Source of the DNA: Microscilla marina ATCC 23134
GTDB taxonomy: Bacteria; Bacteroidota; Bacteroidia; Cytophagales; Microscillaceae
Length of the DNA stretch: 64,000 nt
Reading direction: 5' to 3'
Assembly: GCF_000169175.1 (NCBI RefSeq)
Contig: NZ_AAWS01000005.1
Coordinates: forward strand, 186,001-250,000
A program made the translations under genes and the position numbers. The notes under the pieces are model-generated. The model ran no database searches and was not told where the DNA came from. It was given only the letters and a program-made list of their open reading frames with translations. Below, in pieces: positions 18,190 through 27,709 of this stretch; positions within the stretch are counted from its first letter, which is position 1, and every line of letters starts with the position of its first letter.

Positions 18190-18491
18190 CAATACTCCGC
18201 AGTGATTTTAGCCAAAGTTGACTACTGATTAACTTTGTTGAGCACCGATATACATCGGTATCTAAGGACTCGCCAGAGGCTCGGTTATCAGTAGGTTATG
18301 ATTTTAAAAACTATTTAATTGCACGTTTAGACCTAAAACTGAAACCCTTTTAAAAATAAAGTAGGTAAACAACTTTAGTATAAACTACTGATTAACTTCG
18401 TTGAGCTCACAAGTTCGGTTTACAGTATTTAATAAGGTAAATATTTACTCGAATCAGCTATGGACTATGGACTAAATACTATGGACTATTG
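18190..18491. mobile_element. MITE-like family C, copy 1 (about 302 bp)
   Basis: Begins CAATACTCC and ends GGACTATTG, imperfect inverted ends shared with copies at 18780, 39243 and 49759. It is longer than the others because it carries an extra internal block near 18240-18290 with a palindrome (accgatatacatcggt) related to sequences at 57387-57490. No clear target duplication remains. No coding capacity. Confidence 0.75.
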
Positions 18492-18779
18492 TAATATCTA
18501 ATAAACTGATACAAAGATAGAAGTTCAGGCAAATTATTAAAATGATAATTGTCATTTAGCCAATAGACAATCATTAGGTTTTGCCTGACGACAGGCTACC
18601 CGTGATTTTGGGCGAAAATGAGCCTGTGGTATGTACCTGTTTTTAGGTAAGTGTTTACCCGGCTTTTGTCTTGACATTTGTTTGTCCAGGCAACGCAGGG
18701 TTGGGTATCCAGATAAAAAAAACAACCGCCCAGTGGACAGTTGTTTTTGTGCATAAGAATAAATAAAGGTGTATGAATA

Positions 18780-18990
18780 CAATACTCCGCAGTGATTTTA
18801 GCCAAAGTTGGTTGCTGGTTATCAGTTATTGATGAATTTAAAAACTATTTAATTGGGTGTTTAGGCGTAAAGCCGAAACACTTTTAAAAATAAAGCGAGC
18901 ACACAATCTTAATATAAAATACTGGTTTACAGCATTTAACAAGGTGAACATTTACTCGAATCAGCTATTGACTAAATACTATGGACTATT
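18780..18990. mobile_element. MITE-like family C, copy 2 (about 211 bp)
   Basis: Same ends and core blocks as the other family C copies (ccgcagtgattttag, cccaattaaata complement, aacatttactcgaatcagc). Flanked by ATGAATA at 18773-18779 and 18991-18997, a 7-bp target duplication. It lies just past the stop of the VIT-VWA-LysM gene. Confidence 0.8.
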
Positions 18991-19001
18991 ATGAATAATA
19001 A

Positions 19002-21485
19002 CTACCTACCATAAATGAGAAGCTTTTGTCCCACCTTGAGTCGCTTGCTTGGCAACTTGTTCCAGGTTTTTATTTGGCGGGTTTTCACCCCAAAGCGTCG
19101 GGCTATTTTCTTGAGCGAATCGCCCGTTTTTACAGTATATGTTTTTTTAGAAATATATATTGTTAATTTTTTACCTGTTTTGAGCGAAGGGCTTTTGCCC
19201 AAGTTGTTCCAAAGTTGAAGCTCGGCAACACTGGTATGGTACTTTTTAGCAATAGTGGCAAGTGTCTCGCCAGTTTGTACCTGATGATATACCCGGTTGA
19301 GGGCAGGTAACTTTGGCTTATGGTCTTTTTTGTGCTTGCCTGGTATAGCCGTTACCACTACCTCTTGCAAGCCTTTATCTTCAGCGTTTATTGAACTTAT
19401 CCCCCTTAGGTGTACAGTAGCGGGTGGAGTAGACGATTTTACATCGTTTTTCCTTATATGTCGTGTTCTTGGACGGTATACTTTTGCCCTTTTATAACCT
19501 GCCCCCGAGCTAGTATTATAGTTTACCGATCGGTTGTTGCCTATAGCGTGTTTAGATACTCCCTTGGGTAAGGGCAAGGGTTGTTTTACCGATACTATTT
19601 TGCCTTCTTTGTTTCTTACCTCTGGCGATATAGCAATAAAAGAAGTGTATTGAGTAAGCAGGTTGTACTTGAGCCCCAACTCAGTAATTTTTTTAATATG
19701 CTTTTGGCGGTTGGCACCATAATACTTGCGATAATCATCGTGTAGTTTGATGCGTTCTCTTGCCCACAAGTAGCGAATCGCCTGATTGTTTTCCTGAGTG
19801 GCCGAACTTACCTTGATCGTTTTACTGTAGGTTTTGTTGCCCGACAAACCTGTTACCGTGATTTTGCCGGTAGGCTTGCCCTTATATTTTCCATATACAA
19901 TGATAGGGCGCTCGGCAAACACATCGGGCACTGCCCAGGGCTCAGTGTCGTACACTTGAAACCCATCATACTTGATTTTAATATTGGTCAACACTGGGTT
20001 TTGAATATAGTTGCGAAACTTTTCTGCCTTTACGTCAGCTTCTGTACCGTGGGTTACTATAAAAGGTTCGCCCATTCCGGCACGTGCCATTCCTTCTATC
20101 AGAAAACGATTGACCGATGAGCCAATGCCAAAAGCAAACAAGTTGGCGCGGTTCAGGTTATTGCGAATCAAATCGAAAGCTTCTTTTTCTACAGTCACAT
20201 ACCCATCGGTTACTACTACAAAAGAGCGTGAGTAATCTTTAGTTTGTTTAAACGCAAGGGCTTTTTTGAGGGCAGGCAATAAGCGGGTGCCACCTCCGCC
20301 TCTTTGTTGGTCTATTACCCCAAAAGCCTTCTGGATATTTGCTTGAGTTGCCTCCATAGATTCGGGCGACATCATCTGGTTGCTGCTTTCAAACAACATC
20401 ACATTAAATTTGTCTTTGGGGCGTAGTTTGCCTATCAGGTTTTTCAACAACCGCTTAGACACACTCAAAGGAAACCCGTGCATAGAGCCCGATACATCTA
20501 CAATAAACACATACTCTCGGGGAGGGATTTGACTGTTTTTGGGTGCCTTAGGGGGTTGCATCATCATTAAGAAAAACTTCTCGGCATTTTCGTTGTCTTC
20601 TTCTTTGCCGCTTGCCACTTCGTTTTCGCCTTCGTATAAAAGCAATCCTGACTGAATTTTACTGCCTGCCAAACGATAACGTACAATGTAATCGCGGTTG
20701 CCACCAAATTTTTCTGATTTTTTCAGCTTGATTACCCCAGTAGATTTGTCCTGATAGTTTACGTTCACTTTGTGCGAGGTACACGCCATTTGTTGAATAG
20801 GCATGCCAGCGTTGATGGTGGTGTTGATATCAAAAGTATAATTAGGCTTACTTCCTTCTTTGAGGTAAGGGTTTTTGACCCATTTTTCGCCAGCGGTAGC
20901 TTTAGCGGCAGGAGTATCAGAGTAGCGCGGGCCTACTACAGTGGGGTAAGAAAATTCGTACACACCATCGGTGGGCACCAACAGTTCGGTATAATGTAGC
21001 TCTACTTTGATCAAGTCTTTGGGCAAAATATTCGCCACATTCATTTGAAAAACATTGGGGCGGTGTTGTTCTAGCAATGAAGCCGTCTTTCCTTGTTTTT
21101 TGGCAGCCTCGTATTGTGCACGGGCTTTGCCTTTTTCTTCTATTTTGGCAATGAGTTTACGTTCGCCTATGGTCATTGTCATGGCATATACTGCCGCCTG
21201 AGTAGACCCCGGAAACACATAAATGGCTTCCAAAGTATTTTTACCTTCGTTTTTGTATACCTGAGTTACGGTTACGTCGGCAATGACCCCTGCCACGTTT
21301 ACATCTACCTTTGTTTCTTTCAGGGGCATTTGGTCTACCTTAGAGTTTTTACTTTTGACTAAAAAGTAGGGGGACAGGGTTTTAGGGCGCTTTTTTTGTG
21401 CTTGCGCGCCAAACCCAATCAACAGCATCAGGGCAAGCAACTGCACCTGAAGCAGGGTGTTTTTTAATTGAATGCTTGTTTTCAT
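19002..21485 (-). CDS. VIT and von Willebrand A domain protein with two C-terminal LysM domains
   Basis: 827 aa. Signal peptide at 1-29 (ends QAQ). A VIT domain spans about 45-185 (VTVTQVYKNEG, EAIYVFPG). A VWA domain spans about 325-510 with the MIDAS signature DVSGSMHG. After a basic linker come two LysM modules (about 730-775 and 783-827: YHQVQTGETLATIAKK and YTVKTGDSLKKIARR), which bind peptidoglycan or chitin-like glycans. The linker contains LQEVVVTAIPG, which resembles the region after the carboxypeptidase-regulatory domain of SusC-type receptors. It is probably a periplasmic or cell-surface adhesion or scaffold protein. VIT-VWA proteins with LysM tails are unusual but I cannot assign a process. 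Confidence 0.88.
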   Translation of the reverse strand: MKTSIQLKNTLLQVQLLALMLLIGFGAQAQKKRPKTLSPYFLVKSKNSKVDQMPLKETKVDVNVAGVIADVTVTQVYKNEGKNTLEAIYVFPGSTQAAVYAMTMTIGERKLIAKIEEKGKARAQYEAAKKQGKTASLLEQHRPNVFQMNVANILPKDLIKVELHYTELLVPTDGVYEFSYPTVVGPRYSDTPAAKATAGEKWVKNPYLKEGSKPNYTFDINTTINAGMPIQQMACTSHKVNVNYQDKSTGVIKLKKSEKFGGNRDYIVRYRLAGSKIQSGLLLYEGENEVASGKEEDNENAEKFFLMMMQPPKAPKNSQIPPREYVFIVDVSGSMHGFPLSVSKRLLKNLIGKLRPKDKFNVMLFESSNQMMSPESMEATQANIQKAFGVIDQQRGGGGTRLLPALKKALAFKQTKDYSRSFVVVTDGYVTVEKEAFDLIRNNLNRANLFAFGIGSSVNRFLIEGMARAGMGEPFIVTHGTEADVKAEKFRNYIQNPVLTNIKIKYDGFQVYDTEPWAVPDVFAERPIIVYGKYKGKPTGKITVTGLSGNKTYSKTIKVSSATQENNQAIRYLWARERIKLHDDYRKYYGANRQKHIKKITELGLKYNLLTQYTSFIAISPEVRNKEGKIVSVKQPLPLPKGVSKHAIGNNRSVNYNTSSGAGYKRAKVYRPRTRHIRKNDVKSSTPPATVHLRGISSINAEDKGLQEVVVTAIPGKHKKDHKPKLPALNRVYHQVQTGETLATIAKKYHTSVAELQLWNNLGKSPSLKTGKKLTIYISKKTYTVKTGDSLKKIARRFGVKTRQIKTWNKLPSKRLKVGQKLLIYGR

Positions 21486-21820
21486 AATACATGAAGTTTT
21501 TGAGGGTGAAATGTTTTTTGGTTAATTTCCTGTAAGTATTTATTAGGTAGACAAGGCTAAGTGCTAAAGGGAGTAGGGGAGGAGATATTTAGTTAAAATA
21601 TGAGGTGCTCTATAAATGGGATGTTGGCATAACCTCGACTAGGTACACCTTGTTTTGTAAACAAACTTTAAACGACAAGCCCTATATTGGTGCTTCATGT
21701 TGCGCCTATCACAGCAAGTACTTTCTAACTAAAGGTGCCCAAAAATATCATACTTTAACCCGTCATGAGTATATTCGCCCCGATTTAGTCATACCATCAT
21801 CAAAAACGAGCAACTATCAA
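21486..21820. other. Divergent intergenic region
   Basis: About 335 bp between the divergent VIT-VWA gene and the sugar permease. Both promoters must lie here. A reading frame open upstream of the permease ATG has no membrane-protein features and is not conserved-looking, so it was not counted as coding. Confidence 0.5.
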
Positions 21821-23257
21821 ATGCAAACAACCCATACACCTGCACCCAATACCCGCTCTAGCGCTACAGGCAAAGACTACCGACAACCATTTTTAGTCAT
21901 TACCTTTTTGTTTTTCATGTGGGGTTTTATCACCGTCATGAACGACGTGTTGATCAATAGCTTTGAGAAAATATTTAAACTCTCTGCCTTGCAGCAATCT
22001 TTGATTCAGCTTTGTTTCTTTGGGGCATTTTTTATCATTTCTTTACTATACTTCCTTATTTCCGCCCGATCGGGCAAAGACCCCGTCAACCAAATAGGCT
22101 ATAAAAACGGCATGGCCATTAGTTTAGCCATCAGTGGAGTAGGTTGTATGAGTTTTTATCCGGCAGCCCAGACAGCCTCTTATGGCGTATTTTTGCTTGC
22201 CCTGTTTGTGTTGGCCACTGGGGTTACCTTATTACAGATTTGTGCCAACCCTTATGCGGCATTATTAGGTGCTCCCGAAACCGCTTCTAGTAGGCTAAAC
22301 CTGGCCCAGGGGCTCAACTCGTTGGGTACTACGGTAGGGCCACTTATTGGAGTATTGCTTATTTTTAGGGTGTTTTCAAATGGTGTGGCTACCTCGGTAT
22401 CGGTAGGCAAAACCTATTTGTTGTATGGAGTTATTTTTTTGGTGCTGGCGTTGGTGGTGCGATTTACTTCGTTGCCGCTTTTTCAGAACAACGAAAAAAT
22501 AGAAAAGGGCTGGGGGGTGCTCAAGTTTAAACATTTACGCCTGGGGGCACTTGCCATCTTTTTTTATGTAGGAGCCGAGGTGTCGGTGGGTAGTTGGCTG
22601 GTTAAGTTTCTGATGCTCGACCACATTTCGGGCTTGAGCCGTGAGTCGGCAAATTATTTTCTTGCCTATTATTGGGGCGGGCTCATGATTGGCCGTTTGA
22701 TGGGTACTGTGTCGTTGGGCAAAGCAAAAGCAAGTACCAAGTATATTATGATGGCGTTGATTTCATTGGGAGTGTTCGCCTTTATTTACTTGATCACTGG
22801 CATCAAAAAAGATGAGGGAAATATTACCCTTCAGTTGCTGGCTTTCGACAATGTAGGCGTTTTTCTTCTCTTTTTGTCGCTCAACTATTTTGCTTTTTTG
22901 TGGGGAAAATCAAGTCCTTCGCGTTCTTTGAGCATTTTTAGCGTCATCATCATTGCTTTGTTGCTCATAGTGATATTGGGCACGGGAAAACTTGCTTTTT
23001 GGGCAGTCATTAGCATTGGTTTGTTCAACTCTATTATGTGGTCTAACATTTTTACTATGGCAATCAAAGACTTAGGCAAATACACCAGCCAAGGTTCATC
23101 ATTGCTAGTGATGGCTATAGTAGGCGGAGCCATTTTACCTCCTTTGCAAAGCATTATCATCGACCAAGGGTTTATTCAGCTATCATTTTTAGTACCGTTG
23201 GTGAGCTATTTTTATATCCTGTATTATGGCGCCGTAGGATATAAGCCAAAAGCGTAA
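21821..23257 (+). CDS. FucP-type MFS sugar:proton symporter
   Basis: 478 aa from ATG 21821. The frame is open 72 codons further upstream, but that part is hydrophilic and unlike the family, whereas MQTT precedes the first helix by the usual distance. Twelve hydrophobic segments are apparent. Motifs typical of FucP/GluP porters: FLFFMWGFITVMNDVL in helix 1, LQICANPYAALLG near the middle of the first half, and SSRLNLAQGLNSLGTTVGP. These transport L-fucose, glucose, galactose or N-acetylglucosamine with protons at the inner membrane. The exact sugar cannot be told. It stands alone, with no glycoside operon beside it. Confidence 0.9.
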   Translation: MQTTHTPAPNTRSSATGKDYRQPFLVITFLFFMWGFITVMNDVLINSFEKIFKLSALQQSLIQLCFFGAFFIISLLYFLISARSGKDPVNQIGYKNGMAISLAISGVGCMSFYPAAQTASYGVFLLALFVLATGVTLLQICANPYAALLGAPETASSRLNLAQGLNSLGTTVGPLIGVLLIFRVFSNGVATSVSVGKTYLLYGVIFLVLALVVRFTSLPLFQNNEKIEKGWGVLKFKHLRLGALAIFFYVGAEVSVGSWLVKFLMLDHISGLSRESANYFLAYYWGGLMIGRLMGTVSLGKAKASTKYIMMALISLGVFAFIYLITGIKKDEGNITLQLLAFDNVGVFLLFLSLNYFAFLWGKSSPSRSLSIFSVIIIALLLIVILGTGKLAFWAVISIGLFNSIMWSNIFTMAIKDLGKYTSQGSSLLVMAIVGGAILPPLQSIIIDQGFIQLSFLVPLVSYFYILYYGAVGYKPKA

Positions 23258-23618
23258 TTACGATTTACACTTAAACAAAAATGGTTTTGAGGATGGATTT
23301 TGACTAATTGTCTGAATACCAACATTAATCAACCGAAGCTACAGCTTTGCTGTGCTGAGCTCAGCTTCAGCTAATCCTGTAAATCCTAAAACCGAGTCTA
23401 TTTATAAATCCCGATTCATCGGGGCAGCTTGCTGTGACGAGCTCACCGCAGGTAATCACTTTAATCCTAGTATACAAACAGCTACCTTCTCCTGTATTGG
23501 TTCAGGATTTAGCTTGATAACTTCGGTGAATGACGGAACACTTGCTCATTCGGAATCCTGTAATTATTTTTTTTCACGCAATTCCTAAAATAAGTTATTT
23601 GCGTACATTAGAGCATTA

Positions 23619-23655
23619 CTCAGGTCACCCTGCGGTAAGACCTTTGCGTGGGGTA
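23619..23655. repeat. Short dispersed repeat (family G, copy 1)
   Basis: The block ctcaggtcaccctgcggt and the following aagacctt recur in inverse orientation at 47046-47082. Confidence 0.7.
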
Positions 23656-23789
23656 GTGGTTTGAATTGGATTGTCTATATTAAAACCAACATCCAACCTA
23701 CCAGAATTTTATGACGACGCTAAAAAAATCTGGCAGGTTTTCGAGGCTAACCGCTTCAGGTGGTAGAATCCTCCCAATTCCCAACTACT

Positions 23790-23842
23790 AACTAACAAAT
23801 TCATAAATCACTGAAAATAAGTGTGCTATGAATTTGTTAGCT
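23790..23842. repeat. 53-nt hairpin repeat (family E, copy 2)
   Basis: aactaacaaattcata pairs with tatgaatttgttagct around a 21-nt loop. Same length as the copies at 2828-2880 and 57326-57378. Confidence 0.8.
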
Positions 23843-24029
23843 ACCTATGGAATAGGAGGTGGTTTTCGATTTGTCGCTTAAAACTTGCTGGGGCTACTAA
23901 CTCCCGACTCTTGACTCCCAACTATTAACTCTCAACTTTTTTCAAACTTTCCTCTTCTCTGTCAAGTTACATACACATATACATACAATTTTGACAAAAA
24001 CCTTGTAATACATATATAAACTGGAAAAA

Positions 24030-24692
24030 ATGACAACAAAACCAGAAGAGAAAACAGACGAGAAAATAAGAGAAGGCTACCTTACTTATGTACTTGAGCA
24101 CAACGAAGCTCCCGGCTCGGCGTATAAGCTGTGTAAGTTTATCGATTTACCCGAAGAAGAGTTTTACCAGCACTACACTACCGTAGATGCCGTAGAAAAC
24201 GACATTTGGAAAAGCTTTTTTGACAAAACTGTAGACCGCATAGAGCAAGACGAGGTGTATGCCAGCTATACCGTGCGCGAAAAGTTATTGGCTTTTTATT
24301 TTACCTGGATAGAAGAACTCAAAGGCAAGCGTAGTTTTATACTGGCAGTATACAACGCTAAAAAAAGTCGGGGGATACGTCCCGAAGACTTCAAAGTATT
24401 CAAAGAGTTTAAGCAAGCGTTTAAAGAATATTGTCACATGTTGGTCAATGAGGGGTTGGAAAGTGGCGAAATTGTCGAGCGCCCATACATTACCAAGCAA
24501 TACGCCAAGGCGCTGTGGGTGCAGGTACTTACTATTCTTAAGTTTTGGATCAAAGATACCAGCAAAGCGTTTGAAAAAACCGATACTTTTATCGAAAAAT
24601 CGGCCAACCTCGGTTTCGATCTGATGGGGCAAACCCCGTTTGACTCTGCCTTTGATTTTATGAAGTTTGCTTTCCAAAGCAGAATGAAGTAA
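24030..24692 (+). CDS. TetR-like transcriptional regulator
   Basis: 220 aa, all-helical. The N-terminal about 60 residues fit a TetR helix-turn-helix (GYLTYVLEHNEAPGSAYKLCKFIDLPEEEFYQHY with the usual FYxHF-like end), and the rest (about 70-220) fits a TetR C-terminal ligand/dimer domain. It lies 146 bp upstream of the ABC1/UbiB kinase in the same direction, so it may be co-transcribed with it or control it. The helix-turn-helix is divergent, hence the moderate confidence. Confidence 0.72.
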   Translation: MTTKPEEKTDEKIREGYLTYVLEHNEAPGSAYKLCKFIDLPEEEFYQHYTTVDAVENDIWKSFFDKTVDRIEQDEVYASYTVREKLLAFYFTWIEELKGKRSFILAVYNAKKSRGIRPEDFKVFKEFKQAFKEYCHMLVNEGLESGEIVERPYITKQYAKALWVQVLTILKFWIKDTSKAFEKTDTFIEKSANLGFDLMGQTPFDSAFDFMKFAFQSRMK

Positions 24693-24838
24693 GTAGATAA
24701 TATTGTTGCGCTTCGCTCATTATTACATTGTTAGAATGGTTGCGTAAAGCGTTGCATTGATAATCGTACAAAAACTCTGGTTGCTTTTACCCCGTTGTAA
24801 ATTCCGCATAGCGGGCAACTCAGCTTAAACATTAACGA

Positions 24839-26146
24839 ATGAAGTCACAAAAAAAAATACCTACATCAAAAGTTCAACGTGCCACCAAATTTGTGAAAAC
24901 AGGTGTAAAAGTGGGAGGCAACTATATCAAGCATTACGCAAAAAAAGCGGTCAACCCTTCACTTAGTAAAGAGCAGTTACATGAAGACAACGCCCGCGAT
25001 ATTTATAACTCGTTGAGCGAGCTTAAGGGAAGCGCCCTTAAGGTAGCCCAAATGATGAGTATGGAGAAAAACGTATTGCCCAAAGCCTACACCGACCGCT
25101 TTACGATGGCTCAATACAATGCGCCCCCCTTGTCGGGACCGTTGGTAGTCAAAACTTTCAAGCAATACTTTGGTAAATCGCCTCAGGAAATTTTTGATAT
25201 ATTTAATATGGAAGCCGTCAATGCTGCTTCTATAGGGCAAGTACACGAGGCCTTTATTGGCGACAAAAAACTGGCGGTAAAGGTGCAGTATCCTGGGGTA
25301 GCCGATAGCATAGAGTCTGACCTGAAAATGGTACGCCCTTTTGCCCAGCGTTTACTCAAGCTCAATGAGAAAGACATAGACAAGTACATGGGCGAAGTAA
25401 AAGAAAAGCTCACCGAAGAAACCAACTATGAGCTGGAGCTGGCGCGTTCGGTTGAAATATCGGAAGCAATCAGAGCTGCCAACCTGGGCGACTTGGTGTT
25501 TACCAATTATTATCCTGAATACTCAAGTACCCGTATTTTGACCATGGATTGGCTGGAGGGAGATCACCTGACTGATTTTATGCAAACCAACCCTTCGCAA
25601 GAAGTGCGCAACAAGATAGGACAACTGTTGTGGGATTTTTATGACTTTCAGATGCACACCATCAAAAAAGTACACGCCGACCCTCATCCGGGTAATTTTC
25701 TGATGCGCGAAGATGGCTCCTTGGGAGTGATTGATTTTGGTTGTGTCAAAGAAATTCCTCACGATTTTTATGATTTATACTTCGTAGTGCTTCAGCCCAA
25801 CATTCTGGACAATGAAGTGCTGCTCGATGAGGCGTTGTATGCGCTTCAGTTTTTGTATGAGGACGATACCCCCGAAGAAATCAAGTTCTTTAAGGGCATT
25901 TTTCAGCAAATGATTGATCTATTGTGTCGCCCATTTAGGTACGATACTTTCGATTTTGGCAATGATGCCTATTTTGAAGAACTATTTAGGTATGGAGAAA
26001 AACTATCTAATATGAAAGAGCTACGCGAAAGCACCAAATCACGCGGTTCACATCATTCGTTGTACCTCAATCGCACCTATTTTGGGCTCTACTCTATGCT
26101 CAACGAGCTTAAGGCAAATATTCGGATTACCAAACCCTTTGCTTAA
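24839..26146 (+). CDS. ABC1/UbiB/AarF-family atypical kinase
   Basis: 435 aa. Shows the family signature order: K-x-x-Q element ALKVAQMMSM (about 61-70, Ala in place of the usual Gly of KxGQ), alanine-rich loop AASIGQVHEA (about 124-133), lysine AVKVQYPGV (about 142-150), ETNYELELAR, catalytic loop HADPHPGNF (about 281-289) and metal-binding VIDFG (about 298-302). Family members are ATPases or kinases that support ubiquinone or menaquinone and lipid metabolism, often at the inner membrane. No membrane helix is visible at the C-terminus. It is probably in one unit with the TetR-like gene. Confidence 0.9.
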   Translation: MKSQKKIPTSKVQRATKFVKTGVKVGGNYIKHYAKKAVNPSLSKEQLHEDNARDIYNSLSELKGSALKVAQMMSMEKNVLPKAYTDRFTMAQYNAPPLSGPLVVKTFKQYFGKSPQEIFDIFNMEAVNAASIGQVHEAFIGDKKLAVKVQYPGVADSIESDLKMVRPFAQRLLKLNEKDIDKYMGEVKEKLTEETNYELELARSVEISEAIRAANLGDLVFTNYYPEYSSTRILTMDWLEGDHLTDFMQTNPSQEVRNKIGQLLWDFYDFQMHTIKKVHADPHPGNFLMREDGSLGVIDFGCVKEIPHDFYDLYFVVLQPNILDNEVLLDEALYALQFLYEDDTPEEIKFFKGIFQQMIDLLCRPFRYDTFDFGNDAYFEELFRYGEKLSNMKELRESTKSRGSHHSLYLNRTYFGLYSMLNELKANIRITKPFA

Positions 26147-26288
26147 ATCGTGTGGGTAGGATGATGAGGTTGAGTTGTTTTGCTAGGGCCAATGGCAGAA
26201 CAACTCTATTTACTTCATAGCCTTACTCTTTTGCCTTAATTTCTATAGTGATATGCTTCCCTATTATGCGGCGCCTCGCGAAACAATC

Positions 26289-27356
26289 CTAAAAATTGAC
26301 GTCTCCCTCAATATTACTATGGTTGATTTGGTTTTTTACTTCCCCATGATTATACACGTTCTTGTTTTCTACTACCTTGTCATTACTTATAAGGGGCACC
26401 TCAGGTGGCAAAGTATATTCAAGATACGCCTCATCCAGCGTGTACAATCGCCAAGGCAACTCCTCGTCCTCCTTAGGGTTACGTGTGGTAGACCCACACC
26501 AAAGCATAGGCGTTGCCTCTATTCTATGCCTCTTGCCTTGTCCCCCCTGCATAGCCCCTATATAATGGCAAGTGCTCTCGAAAGCCTCTCGAATGTTATC
26601 ACCACTGGCAATATTGCCATAAAACTGCACGGCAAAATCGCTGGCAAGCTTATCGCCCACCGCCACCCGTGTAGCAATCACTGATTTTACCCCCGCCTCA
26701 AACAAGGTTTTCACATGAGAATGAGTAGAACAACCATTCAAAAACACCAATTGCAACGAGTCTTTATTACGTTGGGCAAGTTCTTTGGCAAGTGGTGTAA
26801 AAAAGCTATCGTGGTCTACCAGCTTGAGCCCCACACTATTGGCGTGCCCTCCATAATGAAAAATAGCAATGCGGTTTTTCCACTTTTTCAGAAACTCAAA
26901 ATAATCTGCCAAGTGAGTGTCACTTCTCACTATGTGTTTGCATTGCTTCTCATCTAAAGGCATTAGTGTAGATTGAATAGCATTTTGTTCTTGAGTCAAG
27001 TACTCAAGGTCTTGTTTGGGGTTGGCAAACACTGTAAGCACCACCGGCAAGGGCGAGTTTGTCCCCTTTGTTGCGTCTAATGATTGCCCCGTGATTTTCT
27101 CCACTTCCTTTTTTATCAAATTTGCGAGTTGGTCGGGGGGCACATCGGCAGCCCCCATGTACTGCGCTTGTTGTAGAAAGTCTGCTTGTATTTCGGCAAT
27201 ATTTTTCTGCCTCAAATCAATCTCCGCCTGGTGGCTTTGGCGCATTTCGGGGTCATTTGCGTTGTTTTTGAGGGCACGATAGCGCACAATTACTTGATAT
27301 TCGGCTTGCACCTGTGTTTTGAGTGCCTCAATGAAAGAGGGGGGAAATGAATGCAT
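26289..27356 (-). CDS. CHAT-domain (caspase-like) cysteine protease with N-terminal helical module
   Basis: 355 aa, no signal peptide. Residues about 1-70 are a charged helical segment resembling small effector-associated adaptor domains. Residues about 103-320 form a CHAT protease: catalytic H171 in HYGGHA and catalytic C209 in LNGCST at the expected spacing, followed by GVKSVIATRVAVGDKLASDF typical of the family. The last about 25 residues (from KNVYNHGEV to NIEGDVNF) are an Asn/Gly/hydrophobic pattern seen as adaptor tails in bacterial conflict and signalling proteins. CHAT proteases act in regulated cell death or anti-phage modules (family knowledge); no partner NTPase or CRISPR effector lies nearby. 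It is divergent from the small ORF at 27710 and the TPR kinase. Confidence 0.87.
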   Translation of the reverse strand: MHSFPPSFIEALKTQVQAEYQVIVRYRALKNNANDPEMRQSHQAEIDLRQKNIAEIQADFLQQAQYMGAADVPPDQLANLIKKEVEKITGQSLDATKGTNSPLPVVLTVFANPKQDLEYLTQEQNAIQSTLMPLDEKQCKHIVRSDTHLADYFEFLKKWKNRIAIFHYGGHANSVGLKLVDHDSFFTPLAKELAQRNKDSLQLVFLNGCSTHSHVKTLFEAGVKSVIATRVAVGDKLASDFAVQFYGNIASGDNIREAFESTCHYIGAMQGGQGKRHRIEATPMLWCGSTTRNPKEDEELPWRLYTLDEAYLEYTLPPEVPLISNDKVVENKNVYNHGEVKNQINHSNIEGDVNF

Positions 27357-27709
27357 GGATTGTTAAATGTTGAGTTGAAAGTAAGCTTAGCCATATTTTT
27401 TGAAATTGGCAACAAAATATCGTAAAAAATCGTGTTACTTTGATGCTTTGCTGGTGCACACTGTTCACCTATGCGTCATCACCTCAATCTACCTACCTAG
27501 AATCGCCTATTTTGCTACTTTAGCGGAAAAAAACAGCCTTGCAAAAGTCTGAAGGCAAAGCAACTTTAGCCTAACTTATCCCCAATTTATTTGACTTACT
27601 TCCTTACAAACCCTGAGGAGAAAAATCATTGGTTTTGAGGAGAAAACTAAGCAACATAACCCAGATATTTGCTACCGTAATTTATTTATAAACTTAAAAA
27701 CTAAATGTC
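27357..27709. other. Intergenic region between the CHAT gene and the small ORF
   Basis: About 350 bp, AT-rich, probably containing divergent promoters for the CHAT gene and the 27710 peptide. I identified no repeat or hairpin of note. Confidence 0.45.

Larger units (their letters stand above)
23258..24029. other. Repeat-mosaic intergenic region
   Basis: About 770 bp assembled from short repeats: the palindromic block agctacagctttgctgtgct at 23336 onward, the palindrome cccgattcatcggg near 23412, a repeat shared in inverse orientation with 47046-47082 (23619-23655), and the 53-nt hairpin at 23790. A 78-codon reading frame across the first part is repeat-derived and rejected. Confidence 0.6.

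Noticed and set aside
18552..18805. Two overlapping minus-strand ORFs of about 70 codons
   Set aside because: They lie between two family C elements and have no recognisable domain.
21605..21820. 72-codon N-terminal extension of the FucP-type permease
   Set aside because: The extension is hydrophilic and not typical of the family; ATG 21821 starts at the expected distance from helix 1.
23352..23588. 78-codon ORF
   Set aside because: It is built of dispersed repeat sequence and palindromes.
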